DNA from: Epiperipatus broadwayi
Lineage: Eukaryota; Onychophora; Udeonychophora; Euonychophora; Peripatidae
Length of the DNA: 64,000 nt
Direction: 5' to 3'
Assembly: GCA_028023455.1 (NCBI GenBank)
Contig: JAQFVV010012490.1
Coordinates: 370,001-434,000, forward strand
Position numbers and translations under genes: made by a program. Each line of letters starts with the position of its first letter. The first letter of the stretch is position 1. A model generated the notes under the pieces. The model made no database searches. It worked only from the letters and a program-made list of their open reading frames with translations, and was not told the DNA's origin. This document shows positions 23,263 to 35,242 of the stretch, in pieces.

Positions 23263-24760
23263 TTAGTACTGTTCTATTAGCTCATGCCAGCCACTTGATG
23301 GTGTTGATGCTATGCAAAAACACAGAAATATAACATTAATGGGCCACCGCCATAAAAATTAATTTTTAATATCTTTATATATTAATGTATGTTAGCGTAT
23401 CTACAAAATCAACAAGTTAGTTTATGTTATTTAATTGATGATGTGGAATATATGCATATAAATAAGAAGTTGGATGATAGAAATTAAAATGAGTTCAAAA
23501 CAATTTTTTCTTCAATTTTTACTCTCACCCTATGTAAGGTGGAACTCATTTGTAAATAAATTAGACAAGTTATATTCATTATATATGTATACTTAAATCA
23601 GACCAGATATGTATTAATTAATTGCACATTAGAAGGCCAATAGTTATATACATGTCTGCTAATTTAATCTTTGGAATAGAGGTACCATATGATCTTTTTT
23701 TCAGATTTAGATATTCAATAAGAATCAGATCTATGAGCATAAATAGTTCAACAATGGTAGCTATTAATAATTACTCATGCTAAGAATAAAATGCTGGTAT
23801 AATATTTGCATATACATTAATTAAATGACTTTAAGGAAAAAGTTTTTTATTCATTTCATAATGGTTTTTTTTTCGTAGCATAGTAACATATGGGATAGTA
23901 TACCTATATATTAATGTTAATAAAGTTGTTTGATTGTATCTGCAATACCGTGTAGTACTTGGTATCATGTGTCTACATTCTTTTATTGCTTTCTATAATA
24001 CTTCATCAGCCAATCCTCAAATACTGGAAATGCCCGGAGTGAACTCTTCCTAAATGGGCAAACCAAAAAAATGGACATAAGCTATCAAAGCATGCTTTAT
24101 TCCTGAACCTGGCTCACACTAAGGCTTTTAAAATGAATGGGATTCTGGAGCTGTCAAATCAGGTCTTCTTTTGAGGAAAACATTTTTGCTGACAGGAGTG
24201 GGACTTGCATCTGAACTGCAAGATGATTTTGGACATGCTGCTCACACATCTCTTGGCATGTAGAAATATGTTGTTGTCCTGTAAAAACACCACCATGCCA
24301 GCTTCTGTGGACAGCAGTTAGCACAATTTGAATGGTTTTGCAGTCAGCCATTTTATTTGTCGTAGACATGTTCTTGCGCAAACCTGAGCGGGTCAAAATC
24401 TTGCTTGGATGTACCCTTTCCGAAATTTTTTGGAGGTTCTACATTGAGTAGGGAAGTGTGGCAATGGGTTTACAATTGTTAGGAGATAATAGGTCAGATA
24501 ATTTGTAAGCTAATTACTTTGACTTGCATATTTGAAGAGTTGTGGCCTCAGACAATACTGTAGCGAACTTTGAGCATTGGGATAAAGGGCGTAACATGAA
24601 GCAGCAGGTCGGTGGCCAGACTAGCATGCAAAACAGCCTCTTCCTGTGCTTTTGCATAGAAATAAGGCTGGTGGCCGTGTAAACTGCATATTTGTGTTTT
24701 CGCATATAAATAACATCAAGCTGCTGACATGAGCTAATAGAACAGTACTGACTTTTCACA
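23263..24760. repeat. Unclassified element with inverted ends and GC-richer core
   Basis: The left end (AGTACTGTTCTATTAGCTCA and about 80 bp on, to GGCCACC near 23346) recurs inverted at 24680-24755 (TGAGCTAATAGAACAGTACT). Arms are about 85-100 bp and visibly diverged. The interior from 24000 on has a more even base composition than its surroundings. It also carries minus-strand open frames of 80-81 codons (24154-24396 and 24514-24759) whose products I do not recognise. It may be a transposon or a processed pseudogene captured in one. Confidence 0.5.
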
Positions 24761-24769
24761 ATATTTATT

Positions 24770-25975
24770 ATTATTTTTACTAAAAATGAAAATAGTTTGA
24801 GAAAATCTAATTCATCTTAAAATAAATAATAGTTGTGGAATATTTAAAGGCCTCATAATTTTGATTTGGTTATAAAAAATATATATATATTATTTTTTTG
24901 ATTTGAGAAATATATATTCAGCAGATAGATTTAAAGTAATAGTAGAAATATTTTTGAGAATTAGTCATGACATTTTAAAAAGATTTGAAATTTTTTGTAA
25001 ATATTATAAGCATAAATAATGTATATATGAATTTTTCACCAATTAAAAAACTGAATTTTGTAAAATATGGCAGAACGACTGCAATAATAAAATGAAGATG
25101 TGAGAGTTTACCATTGTCTTAAGATAAATAAAAAAAAGTAAAAATTGTTTATAGTTCATGGTTAGATTGAAATACATATAAAAAAATAAAAATTATATTT
25201 GAAGAACTAAAAAAGAATAATTGATTAGACCATGATGATGCAGAATAAAAAAATATTTTTATTAAAATAAGAAATAAAAGTGATGGTAATGTTTGAAAAG
25301 TTTTTATATAGAAAATATGTTAGCAGTAAATATATGGCTCAAAATTATATACAAAAAATTTTAGGCTAAAAAAAAAAGTTCAAAGTTGATTTAGGAATTA
25401 GTTATGATAAATGGAAAAAAGAGAGGTATTTATAATATGAAAATAAACATTAGAAAAAAAAATATTTCAAATTTGTTAGATGGGGCTGCATTGATAGGGT
25501 TGCGAAAAAGAAAAGCTCAGAAATAACTTAGAGAAATAATAAACTAGTAAGAACAAATAAAACTATGCACATAGAAAGCTCAACAATGAAATGAATGGTT
25601 AAACAAGTAGGAAGATGAACAAATAAAGATGTGAATTAGAAGTGCACCCCCCAATAAGTTTTGAGTTTTTAATGTGTATTTTTATTTTTTTACAAATTCT
25701 AATACATTTCATTTTCAAACTCTTTTATTATTTAGTACTTGACAATTTACCAATGTCAAGTAATATATCAAAACCAATTTTCTATTTTCCTGCACATGAT
25801 TTAAGATGAATTATATTGTATAACATTTTAACCTTGAATATGAATCATTATTAATTTATAGATCATAATCTCTTGCAGTTTGTTAACAATCCCAAAGTAT
25901 CAGCTTCTTATCTGAGTTGTCAGATCTCAGTGCATTATCCTTACATGTGTGTGTATATAATCATGATACATAATA
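24770..25975. other. AT-rich intergenic DNA
   Basis: A-rich sequence with no open frame or repeat boundary recognised. Confidence 0.5.
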
Positions 25976-25978
25976 ACA

Positions 25979-27649
25979 TGTATGGTAGGACTTACTAAAC
26001 TGTGGGACAGGAATGGCCACAACAGGACACTACTAGGCAGATTTGACTGAATCCCCCAATTTTGCGATCTGATCCCAAACCCTAGTTTTTAAAATTTATT
26101 TATGTAGCACAGTCACCCAAACCCTCACCTCAAGCATCTAATTATTGTACCAAATACAAACTAACATGAGGTACATATTTAATACATCATTTATAAACTC
26201 AGACATACAGGCAAGTAAAATTATCAAATCAATCTTTATTAAGTTCCCTAATAATCTGTGTAACGATTACCCAAGTGAAATGACGTTTTCACCTTTCTTC
26301 TCAAATCTGCTAGATTCTTTACGTGTTATTTCTCAATATAATCTTTGAACATTCATTCTCACCCAAGGGAATGTGCTGGTACCCCATTCTATGGATTGAT
26401 AGAGATACAAGATGCTTCCCGAGATCACCCAAATAAAAATACCCTGGCCTAGATATATTATACAGCACTGGATCAACTGAAACTCTCAACCATTTGGATT
26501 ATGTGAAAGAACTAACAATTCTAAATTGACATTCTCTGTGGCTCTATTGTCAACTTATTTACCTATCATATTCATGCTTACTTTACAAGATCATATCCTT
26601 CAGCTATATGAACACATACACACATGCAGAGCAAAACACAATGTTTACAAGACAAAATTTATACAAGATACTATGGTTTTAAACTATTATGAATGTTAAT
26701 CTACAAGACAACCTAATGCCAAGCTCTATTCCAAAATATATTTTAGCATACTAGAAAATTGGTCTCTAAATTGCAGCCCATAAAAAAATGTCTTAGCATT
26801 CACTTAAAGAAACAGTTCATAAATATTCACTAAATTGCAGTGCTATTACTGTTGACTGAATTGGCATTGACTTTCCACATCACACTTAACTGGAAGCTAT
26901 CTGATTGCCAAATTTATTCATGAGATTCCTGCATACTTTTTGCATGTATCTAGATCGTCCCAGCTTATATTGTTGTGCTAGCTAGTTGGGACCTTTCCTC
27001 CCAAAGCTTATCAATTCCTGCGATGACATCAGTCTCAGCAAAAAAGGCAAGACTTCCCAGGAAAGTCTGATTTTTTTCTAGCTGGAAAACATTGTAGATT
27101 CACTGCTATAGAGTTTCTATGTATCCTCTTCTTCAACCTCTATGGCTTACAAAAAAAAAAAATCTTTTTTTCCAATTTAGTTTTTCTTTCCCTACATTCC
27201 ATCTCCAATTTCTTTGAAATAAGATTCACACTTCTGCAGTATTTTTAGAGATGTCAAACAATATTAAACAGCAAGAAAATATTGTCCTTTGTCTCCCAAT
27301 TTATCAGGTGAATCTTTAATATGATGCAATTGGGACTCATTCATAACATTACCCCACTATAAATAATACTTGCACTAACATCTCACGATATAGCCTAATT
27401 AAAATTTAATCCTCTCCACCTTTTCTTTTTTTTAAGTCATTAGAAATTAAGCATAATTTTAAAACTTTTCAAATTTGTGTAATTAAAATATATTTCTGTT
27501 TAAATAATTAGTAGAAACTTTTAATCTTGATTATGATAAAAAAAAAATTCTGATTAATATTAAATTATTAATATAAAAAATATTTAACTAAAACCAATAA
27601 GTTAGAATAATAATACATTTCTATACGAGATGGAAAAATACCCATCTCA
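25979..27649 (-). repeat. Left LTR (3' LTR of the gypsy-type element)
   Basis: About 1.67 kb. 25979-26520 matches 31269-31812, and 26808-27649 matches 35955-36927, both with many substitutions and small indels. On the coding strand it runs from TGAGATGGGTATT to CCATACA. The middle part (26520-26808) has no counterpart in the other LTR. Confidence 0.8.
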
Positions 27650-27662
27650 TCACCTCCCTCTT
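27650..27662 (-). other. Polypurine tract next to the 3' LTR
   Basis: On the minus strand AAGAGGGAGGTGA lies immediately before the LTR start TGAGATGG. A purine run in this place is the plus-strand priming site of LTR retrotransposons. It independently supports the LTR boundary and the minus orientation. Confidence 0.7.
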
Positions 27663-28289
27663 GGGAAAAATGTTAAAAAAAAACAAAAAACAAAACGCCT
27701 TCTCTACCATTCTTAATCTTTCTCTTTAAATGGCTTTAAACTATGAGCATTGACAAACTCCTTTTTTCTGCTGCCCTTATAACACAAAGGCATTTAGTCT
27801 ATATTTGAGAAAGATCTGGTACAGGTCTTCATACAAGGAAAAACTTTTTGTACTGGCTTGCAATACCCAGCCTCCTAATCAAAATAGGCCTCAACCATCC
27901 TTTCTATTCACAGCCATTATTTAAACCATTCTTTTGTATATCTCCCAGCTTTTTTTAACCATTCTCTTGTATATCTCCCAGCTTCTGGTATATTAAAGGC
28001 ATTTAGTCAGACAGGTATTTTACATTATTAGCAGCAACAGACTGCCTATCCATAATATAAGCATTCGGGAGATAGCCCCATGGATTCATGAGTCTAATTT
28101 ATATTTATTACTCAATGTAACAGATTGAACCACTGCTTATAATTCTTACCCATGTGAGAACGAAAGTGCTCAGAGCTCTTTCATGACCCTCTCATATAGG
28201 TTTGACTAAGGGTTTCTAATTGAGGTCAATATGTGACTATTTTCTTGGCATATTCATTCATGCTATTCTTTTGAGATGTAGTACCATGA

Positions 28290-28745
28290 TTACTAATTAT
28301 CGCTGAGGGTGCCTTATTTGAGTGAATTGTTTACTCTTTAATGCAGCAATTGAGCTCCTGGCACTCAAATTACACAAAGGAAATGCCTGTACAAACTTCG
28401 AGAAGACATCATAGGTAACTAATAAATATTTGTATTGCCTGAATGCAGATAACAGACCATAGAAATCTATCACCAGAAATTCATTTGAGTTATTAGATAT
28501 GGGTGTCAATACCCCTGTATCATTTACCAGCTTATTTTTCTGACATTGCTGACAATCTCAAAGCTCTGTGATAATTGAACGATCCATACTGGACCAATAC
28601 CAGCACTGCAATACTTTTTCAACTTTATCAGGACCGTAATGTTCATATGATTGATGAACTAATTTATTAATCAGACTTGTAAAACTTGAGGCACAATAAT
28701 TCTCCTGCTGTTTTTTTTTCATTCTGTATCCAAGAAAACTCAACC
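28290..28745 (-). pseudogene. Integrase remnant of the gypsy-type element
   Basis: Minus strand, two frames. LVHQSYEHYGPDKVEKVLQ and, later, DCQQCQ give the H-H-C-C zinc-binding domain. Next come NEFLVIDFYG, whose D would be the first catalytic aspartate, and YKYLLVTYDVFSKFVQAFPL, the well-conserved strand after it. The frame is broken by a stop between SIITEL and DCQQC, and the rest of the catalytic core is unreadable. It would have joined element cDNA to chromosomal DNA. Confidence 0.8.
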
Positions 28746-28967
28746 ATTTAAAAAATGACGTTTTCTTTTTCCAGTGTATATGTCATGCATTGATTGTGAA
28801 GAGCGCCTTTGCACAACTGGATATTTTTATATAGTGTTCTCCTCTAGGTCTAACTTCATATCTTTATTGATGTATTTATGTGGACATCCATACATGTAAC
28901 TGCACTCCTTCTAGGATCAGATGTTAACATTTGTTCTAAATTGAGTTTCGAATCAATGTCAGGAATA

Positions 28968-29330
28968 TTATCCTTCCCAAGACAATATAATACAGTATTG
29001 AAATTTTTGTAAATATAATGCCCACCTTATTAACCTATAATTTGTCAGGTAATATTTATTTATAAACTCTAAATATCTATGATTAGTAGCTATCATAATC
29101 TCCAATCCCAGCAATAAATGTTTGCGAACATGCACACATTTCTGTGGCTGTAATTTTTCTCCACTTGGTTTAATGTTCGGCTTAAAAATATAAAGCTTGG
29201 GGCATTTTATCAGAGCTTTCTTGAAATAAAAGACACTAGCCCAATCTGGGTACGCTAACATTACCATGTTCACAAAATTTTCTCAAATGCCTTCCCGTGA
29301 TATCACTCTTTTCTCACTTGTTTTCTTTCC
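28968..29330 (-). pseudogene. RNase H remnant of the gypsy-type element
   Basis: Minus-strand frame with LAYPDWASVFYFKKA at the start, a centre rich in K and H, then IMIATNHRYLEFI and LTNYRLIRWALYLQKFQYCI. The last two match the gypsy RNase H tail pattern (I-x-T-D-H-x-x-L and N-x-R-x-x-R-W-x-L-x-L-x-x-F). The aspartate of TDH has become N. It sits between reverse transcriptase and integrase as expected. Confidence 0.75.
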
Positions 29331-30140
29331 ACAGTAGTCCTAACAAAGCTTCAGTGTCAGTGGAGAAATTTTTGTAAAACGTTTGATAAGGTCACCAGGA
29401 ATGATCTAATTTGTTTTTTTATTTTGTGCTTCAGGGAATTTAGTTATTGCCTCAAACTCTGGGTGAGGCCTCATGCCTTCTTTACCACCTAGATGACCAA
29501 GAAATGTTATCTCTTGCAATAGGCACCTTTATTAAAGTTAATGTTTTTTTTACAGCATTTCTGCAAGATGGACAAATTCTCCAGGTGTTATTGTTGGTCT
29601 TTTGAAACTATCACTAAATCATCTTTATATGTTTTATCCTCTTAGATAATACACAATCTAAACAATATTCACTAATTCAAATGGAACATGCTAAAAGACG
29701 AGTATAGCCTTCATAATGAAACACTGTATACTTAATACTTCCGGTATTCGCTGTATAGGGGCATTTGCCAAAAGCTAGAGATTAAATCAAATAAAAAAAA
29801 TATTTTCCCCTGAAACCCTAGCAATAATCATGAATCTGATGATACACATCTCCATCAGGGATCATGATGCGCATCCAAACTTACCCTTATAGACCTATCC
29901 TTTTTCTTTACAATCACTAATGAGTTAATTTATGAGGACAGATCTTTATGATTCTCCATTTGTAATATTTATGTTAACCTTGCTTCTATATTTGATTGGG
30001 ATAGGATATGACTGGTCTTGAAAATGAGTTTCAGCATTAAGCTTTATTTGGTGAATATAACCTTTGATGATGCTAAGTTTTATCACAAACACCTCTTTAT
30101 ATTGCTGCAACATTTCCTGTTCATTTCTCCTACCTGGCAT
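29330..30140 (-). pseudogene. Reverse transcriptase remnant of the gypsy-type element
   Basis: Minus strand. From 30140: YKEVFVIKLSIIKGYIHQIK and FQDQSYPIPIKYRSKV, the N-terminal region. Near 29790: FDLISSFWQMPLYSEYRKY, the motif around the first catalytic aspartate. At 29618-29629: YKDD, a changed YxDD box, followed by LVIVSKDQ, HLENLSIL and KKQIRSFLVTLSNVLQKFL, the thumb/connection region of gypsy elements. Stops interrupt several places. Confidence 0.8.
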
Positions 30141-31268
30141 CAGCCATACTGATTAGACTTTTTTTATCCCTTCATGTACATCTTGCCTTATCATATAAGT
30201 CACACTAATACACTAGTGGGAATTTTCTTCATATGCTTATAAAATGGAATTCATTTTTTATTTTCATTGACCTGTCTCCTTAATTTATTTTTGATTGTTT
30301 GGGGCATAAAGTCTAACATCAGTATTATGTCTTCGATCAGCCCAGCCATCAACAATAATGTCTTATGACTTGAATCTCGATATATACATGTATTGGATCT
30401 AGTTTGCTCTTTTTCCATTTGCCATCGTAATGGCAGACTTTTTCAAAGGTAAAAACTGTGCTTCACTATTTTGGCACTTAATCAATTTAAAATCCTGCTG
30501 GAAATTATCGAGACTTCGCTCCCCTAATCAAGCAGCACCTGCATTTCCATACTTTGCCCTTTTTTGGAACCACTAGGCAATCCTATTCTGCCATTGTTGG
30601 GTCTTTTCCTTTTATATTAAAAACTTCCTGTTGTCTTTTCTCCCTATCTTCTAAGTCCCACAGTACTTCTAATATTTTCTCTAACCCATTATTTATATAT
30701 AGAGTCTAATTTGTATCCCTTTAGATGTTTTTTCTTACCATTCGAACAATTTGCGAATCAGTCATAAGTAGCCTACGAGTTCTCAAATGGGCTACTTGTT
30801 TCAAAACAAATTGTCCATACCCTATTGCTTTTTCCCCTTTGTATCTTTTCCCCCTTCAGATTTCTTGTTTGGAGACATAACAAAAGGTCTGCAATATACT
30901 GTTTAAATTTTTTGGAGTTTGGTACTTTGTTCTCCACCAATCTTGGGTTAAATCCTCAAAGTGATTGCCCGCTATCATTAGTTTCTGTTTCTTTTATTTT
31001 ACATCTCAAAACAGTCCCTTAAACTCTGTGTGTGTTCGAATGGGCTTTCTTCCATCTCTTCTTTGAATGTTTTTATTTAAATTATATCTTGTATAATAAT
31101 TTTTTTTTTTACTTAAATCTCAAAATTTCCCTTCAGGACACTACCTCAATCCCCCCCCCCCCAAATATCTCAATTTTCTTTCACCCTAATCAGGCCGATC
31201 TCATTATTCTAAGAGCCCACATGTTGGAGCCATTTTCTAATTTTGTTTCAGACCTAGGTCGTGGTACG
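30141..31268 (-). pseudogene. Presumed gag-protease region, heavily decayed
   Basis: This lies between the reverse transcriptase and the 5' LTR, where gag and protease belong. Broken minus-strand frames show little more than a possible CRCC segment. An 11-base C run lies at 31152-31162. Assignment rests on position only. Confidence 0.4.
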
Positions 31269-31812
31269 TGTACGGCAAAGCTTGTTAAATTGTGGGACAT
31301 GAATGACCACTACAGTGACACTATAAATAATTCTAGATTTAGGCTCGAATGAATCTCCATTTTGCGATCTGACCCCAAACTCATTTTTTTTATTTACTTA
31401 TGTAGCACAATCACCCAAACCCTCAAGCACCTAATTACTGCATCCAAATACCCACTAACATGAGACACATCTTTAATACATAATTTATAAACTCTAATTA
31501 TCAAATCAAACTTTTATTAAATTCTCTAATAACCTGTGTAACAATGTACCCAAGTGAGATAATCTTTTTGCCTTTCTTTTTCAACTCTGCTCCTGATTCT
31601 CTTTACATATGCTATTTCTCAATATAACTATTGAACATTCATTCTCACTGGAGGTAATATACTGGCACACCCTTCTATGGATTTGGGAGATATAAGATGC
31701 TTCCTGAGATCTTCACCCAAATACAAATACCCTGGCCCAGATGTATTATATAATTGATCATCTCACTGAATCAATTCAAACCCTCACTATTTGGTTATGT
31801 AAAAAAACTAAA
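31269..31812 (-). repeat. Right LTR, left fragment (5' LTR, split)
   Basis: Aligns with 25979-26520: shared landmarks include TGTGGGACA-GAATG-CC, TTTTGCGATCTGA-CCCAAAC, CTATGGAT and AGATGCTTCC. Similarity stops near 31812 at an A-rich run. Confidence 0.75.
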
Positions 31813-33600
31813 AAAAAAAATTTCAACTTCTGAAAAATTATTACTGTATTTGTTTGTCATAATTTCATTAACTAAGTTTAAAATTACATCTTCATTGATA
31901 ATTTCTTTATTCTTACAAAATTCCCATTCAAACCATATATATTACTTACCTGAGATAAACCATAGTTTCAGAACTCACATAAGAATTCATTTTTATTTTG
32001 TACCCCAAAAGCTAAAAATCTCAAGGCATCTATAAGAAAAAGATTCATCCTAATAAAAGATACAAAATAAATCATTTCCAGAAGGTGGATATGCATTTGT
32101 CATCATAGCATTTGGCAGAATCTGTCTATCTAAAACTAAAAATTGACGGCTATTGCCTGTATCAATGATAAAATGAGTTTCCTCTCTTCATTTTATATTT
32201 TTTGTGTACACCAGTGATGTTTATATTTTTCGTGCACACCAATGTTGCTATCTTGTTATATTTATTGTCCCACAGAGACAATTTATTTGCATATAGCTCA
32301 TTTGCTAGCTATAGAGTTGAAAATAATGTGATGCAAGATGTAGCAAAACTACGACTCCACAGCATGAGTACCAAAGCATAGACAAATCAGGATTTGATTC
32401 TTTGCCTGTATACAATTCCATGTGATATACATAACCATTGTGGCTATCACCAGACACAACTTGAAACCTCTATTTATTTGTTTTAGGAGTTTATATTTTC
32501 ACATGGTATTATGCCCAGTAAATTTTGTGATTGCTTTATCAACTGCAACCATTCTGTACATCTGATAGTAATCAGTCTTAAAATTTACATTGTACTGCTT
32601 TATAATACCTTAATTTTATATATAAAAATCATTACTTGTTATACAAACACAGACATGCAAGTACAAACACACTAATACAAATATATAAACACACTGATAA
32701 GTTATTAAACCTTTTGAGAATCATTATGTCTATAAAATAAGGTTATCTCAAACTTGGATGAGAGCCGCAAAATTACACTACATAAATCACTACTTTTGTT
32801 ATATTTAAATACAAGTATAATTTATATACTACGCAGACACACTAATACAAATGTAAACACATTAATAAATTATACATTTATCAAATAATAAAAAAATTTA
32901 AAATATTCAAATAATAAAAACATTAAAATTGAATACTTATGACTGATATTATGTTTATTTTGGGGTTAAGGCCTTGAAATTATAAATCATAGAGACACGC
33001 TGAATCCATTTTATTAAGAAGTTTGGCCAATACCAGAATTGTGCCTTCTATTCTTTGTGCAATCCAGTAAAGTGAGCAGAAAAAAAAATTAAATGAACTT
33101 GTTAATAAAAATATTAATAAAAAAATCAAAATTTTGACTGATTTTAACATGCCATATTAAAAAGGAATTCAAGCCGCAGAGAATGATGGTTTTTCTATAT
33201 ATGTTATCCTTTTGGTTTTCACGCAATTTTAAAAAAACATAAGAAATTTTAATTTCAACAAATCAACAGCAGCAATGCTTACAACTTTAAACTCATTAAC
33301 TCTTTTACTGTCCGCAAAACCGATTGGTTGAGTGAGTTAATGTTCTAAACTTTTGATTGGTCAATTACAGACTCAGCAGTAAAAATATATTCATCTTTTA
33401 ATATTATATTCGTTTGTAAAAAATATATTAATAATTTGTCAGATTATGAAAATGAACGAAAGTTTTTTCAAAAATAAATTTCTATTTATAATTATAAAAA
33501 TATTTTATAGTGGAGAAACCAAAAAGAATGTTCCTACCTATCAGATATTGTTGCTTACGTCATTGACTTTAATTTATGTTCGTGTAAAAGTAAAGAATTT
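31813..33600. other. Insert within the right LTR: piggyBac remnant and flanks
   Basis: The left part of the material that splits the LTR. Apart from the piggyBac coding remnant at 32150-32575 it is AT-rich with no other recognisable domain. TTAA occurs several times, so the exact ends of a piggyBac insertion cannot be set by eye. Confidence 0.4.
32150..32575 (-). pseudogene. piggyBac-type transposase remnant
   Basis: Minus strand, read from about 32560 down: VAVDKAITKFTGHNTM, then a stop, then KYKLLKQI, then FQVVSGDSHNGYVYHMELYT followed by GKE. These match the piggyBac pattern V-D-E-x-M-x-x-F-K-G-R, K-Q-Y-x-P-x-K-P, G-F-K-V, G-Y-x-x-x-x-x-x-Y-T-G-K around the catalytic aspartates. Further on, near 32275, LCGTIN fits the C-G-T-x-R box. 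Several frame changes and stops show it is dead. The segment is inside the split LTR, so it came after the gypsy-type element. Confidence 0.75.
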
Positions 33601-33734
33601 TTGGTTGTGTTCTGATCCTTCGTGTCAGCTGCCTGATGTTGTTGCTAACAAAAAAAAAAAAAAAACACATTAATATAATGTTCCCAGGCTAGCGATTCTC
33701 TATTAATATTGATTTTTTTTTTGTTTACAAATTT

Positions 33735-34530
33735 TACATTCTTTCGTTTATAAATTATTTAGGACAATAATAGTTGTTTTTTAATTTTTATTGACAAGAG
33801 GGCCTTTTTTGGTGTATGTTCAAATAGTAATTTTGGTTTTTTAAATAGTATTACTGTTTTTAAAATTTGATTAACAAAATTCAAGAGAATGGTTTTTTTT
33901 TTTAATGTATCTTTAAATAGTAATTTGTTACTTTTATTGGTTTACATTTGATTGACAACAATTAGTGGGAGGAGTGTTTTTGTGTATGATTAAATAATAG
34001 TTTACGTTACTTTTATTTTACATTTGATTGCCGACAACAATTATTGGGAGAAGGGTTTTTTTTTGTGTCTATTAAAATAAAAATTTAAGTTACTTTTATT
34101 TTAGCATTTGATTGACAACCAATTTTACTTTCTTTCGTTTATAAATTATTTTGGTTTCCCAAATAATATTTTTGGCAATGGGACAATAATAGTTTCTTTA
34201 ATTTTCATTGACAAGAGGGTCTTTTTTGGTGTGTGTTCAAATAGTAATTTGGGTTATGTTTAAAAAATAATTTACTTTACTTTTATTGGTTTACATTTGA
34301 TTGATAACAATTAGTGGGAGGGGTGTTTTTGTATATGATTAAAAAATAATTTACGTTACTTTTATTTTACATTTGATTTCCGACAACAATTATTGGGAGA
34401 AGGGGTTTTTTTGTGTATGTTTAAATAAAAATTTTACTTACTTTTATTTTACATTTGATTGCCAACAACAATTATTGGGAGAAGGGATGTATGTTTAAAT
34501 AAAAATTTAAGTTACTTTTATTTTTCATTT
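33735..34530. repeat. Degenerate minisatellite with higher-order period
   Basis: Units such as TTACTTTTATTTTACATTTGATTG and GACAACAATTAGTGGGAG recur about every 80 bp. A longer block starting TTTCTTTCGTTTATAAATTATTT repeats after about 390 bp (33740 and 34130). This gives two nested periodicities. Lengths are estimated by eye. Confidence 0.65.
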
Positions 34531-34535
34531 GACGA

Positions 34536-34772
34536 AGGCCATTTGGAATCCCTCCAAACAAGCTGCCCTTTACGAAGTGAACATTTCCCTTGGCAACGAG
34601 ACTTACAAATGAAAGTCAAAAGATGTTTATGGACCCCAAGTCGCATCTATATGCCACACAATCATATCTTTTCTTTCAGCAGGATGTTTTTCTGCTGTAG
34701 AAATATTACAGCGCCAGCTTCTGTGTCTGGCAATTCCCATCTTTTCAAGTTTTCTGTGTTCGAATTAGCCAT
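34536..34772 (-). pseudogene. Merlin/IS1595-type transposase N-terminal fragment
   Basis: From an ATG at 34772 the minus strand reads MANSNTENLKRWELPDTEAG then AVIFLQQKNILLKEKI to a stop at 34664. Continuing in the same frame come LCGI, stop, MRLGVHKHLLTFICKSRCQ, SLRKGQLVWRDSKWP. The L-P-D-T-x-x-x-x-x-x-F-L-Q-x-K opening, then a C-x-G-x-x-M-x-L zinc-ribbon start and a later C-x-x-x-C, fits the N terminus of Merlin-type transposases. The DDE catalytic part is absent. Two in-frame stops make it a pseudogene. Confidence 0.6.
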
Positions 34773-35100
34773 ATTCTTGGTCACGAAAAATTACTCGCTA
34801 AAATGTGATCGTCAAAAAAATTGCACTACCCCACACTAATAGAGAATTTAGGAGGCTTACAGCTTTATGAGGAACAATCACTACACTGTTAAAAGGTAAC
34901 AGTACATCAATTCGTATTAAAAAAAAAAAGGCCCCAATGAAAATTTAAATAATTTTGACACGATGAACTTAACACACTCGTACGATATTGTTACATAAAA
35001 TACATAACACAGCATTATGATATAGTGCGTAACACAAACAACTACAGCATTTTCCTCTGCTTATAGCATAGGGAAAAGCCACAGCATTAGCCGCTAAGCC

Positions 35101-35242
35101 GAGTTAACACTCTTTCTAGGTTTTATCGTAGAAAAAAGGCTTAACTCAGAGTTAACACTCTTTCTACATTTTAGCGTAGAAAGAAGACTTAACTCTGAGT
35201 TAAGTCTTTCTAGGATTTATTGTAGAAAGAAAGCTTAAAGGC
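35101..35242. repeat. Three tandem 48-bp units with internal dyad symmetry
   Basis: 35101-35148, 35149-35196 and 35197-35242 are near-identical. Each begins GAGTTAA, has CTTTCTA and TAGAAAG as an inner inverted pair, and ends TTAACTC, so every unit is itself a hairpin. The third unit is about two bases shorter and diverged at its end. Confidence 0.8.

Noticed and set aside
24005-24045. Minus-strand CTGATGA followed nine bases later by GAAA near 23990-24012
   Set aside because: The nine bases between cannot form a stem II, and no NUH triplet with a pairable stem I was found.
31032-31352. 106-codon plus-strand open frame
   Set aside because: It spans the end of the split LTR and a C run on the strand opposite to the gypsy-type element; no motif.
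34459-34839. 126-codon plus-strand open frame
   Set aside because: The opposite strand carries the Merlin-type transposase fragment with recognisable motifs; the plus frame is its shadow.
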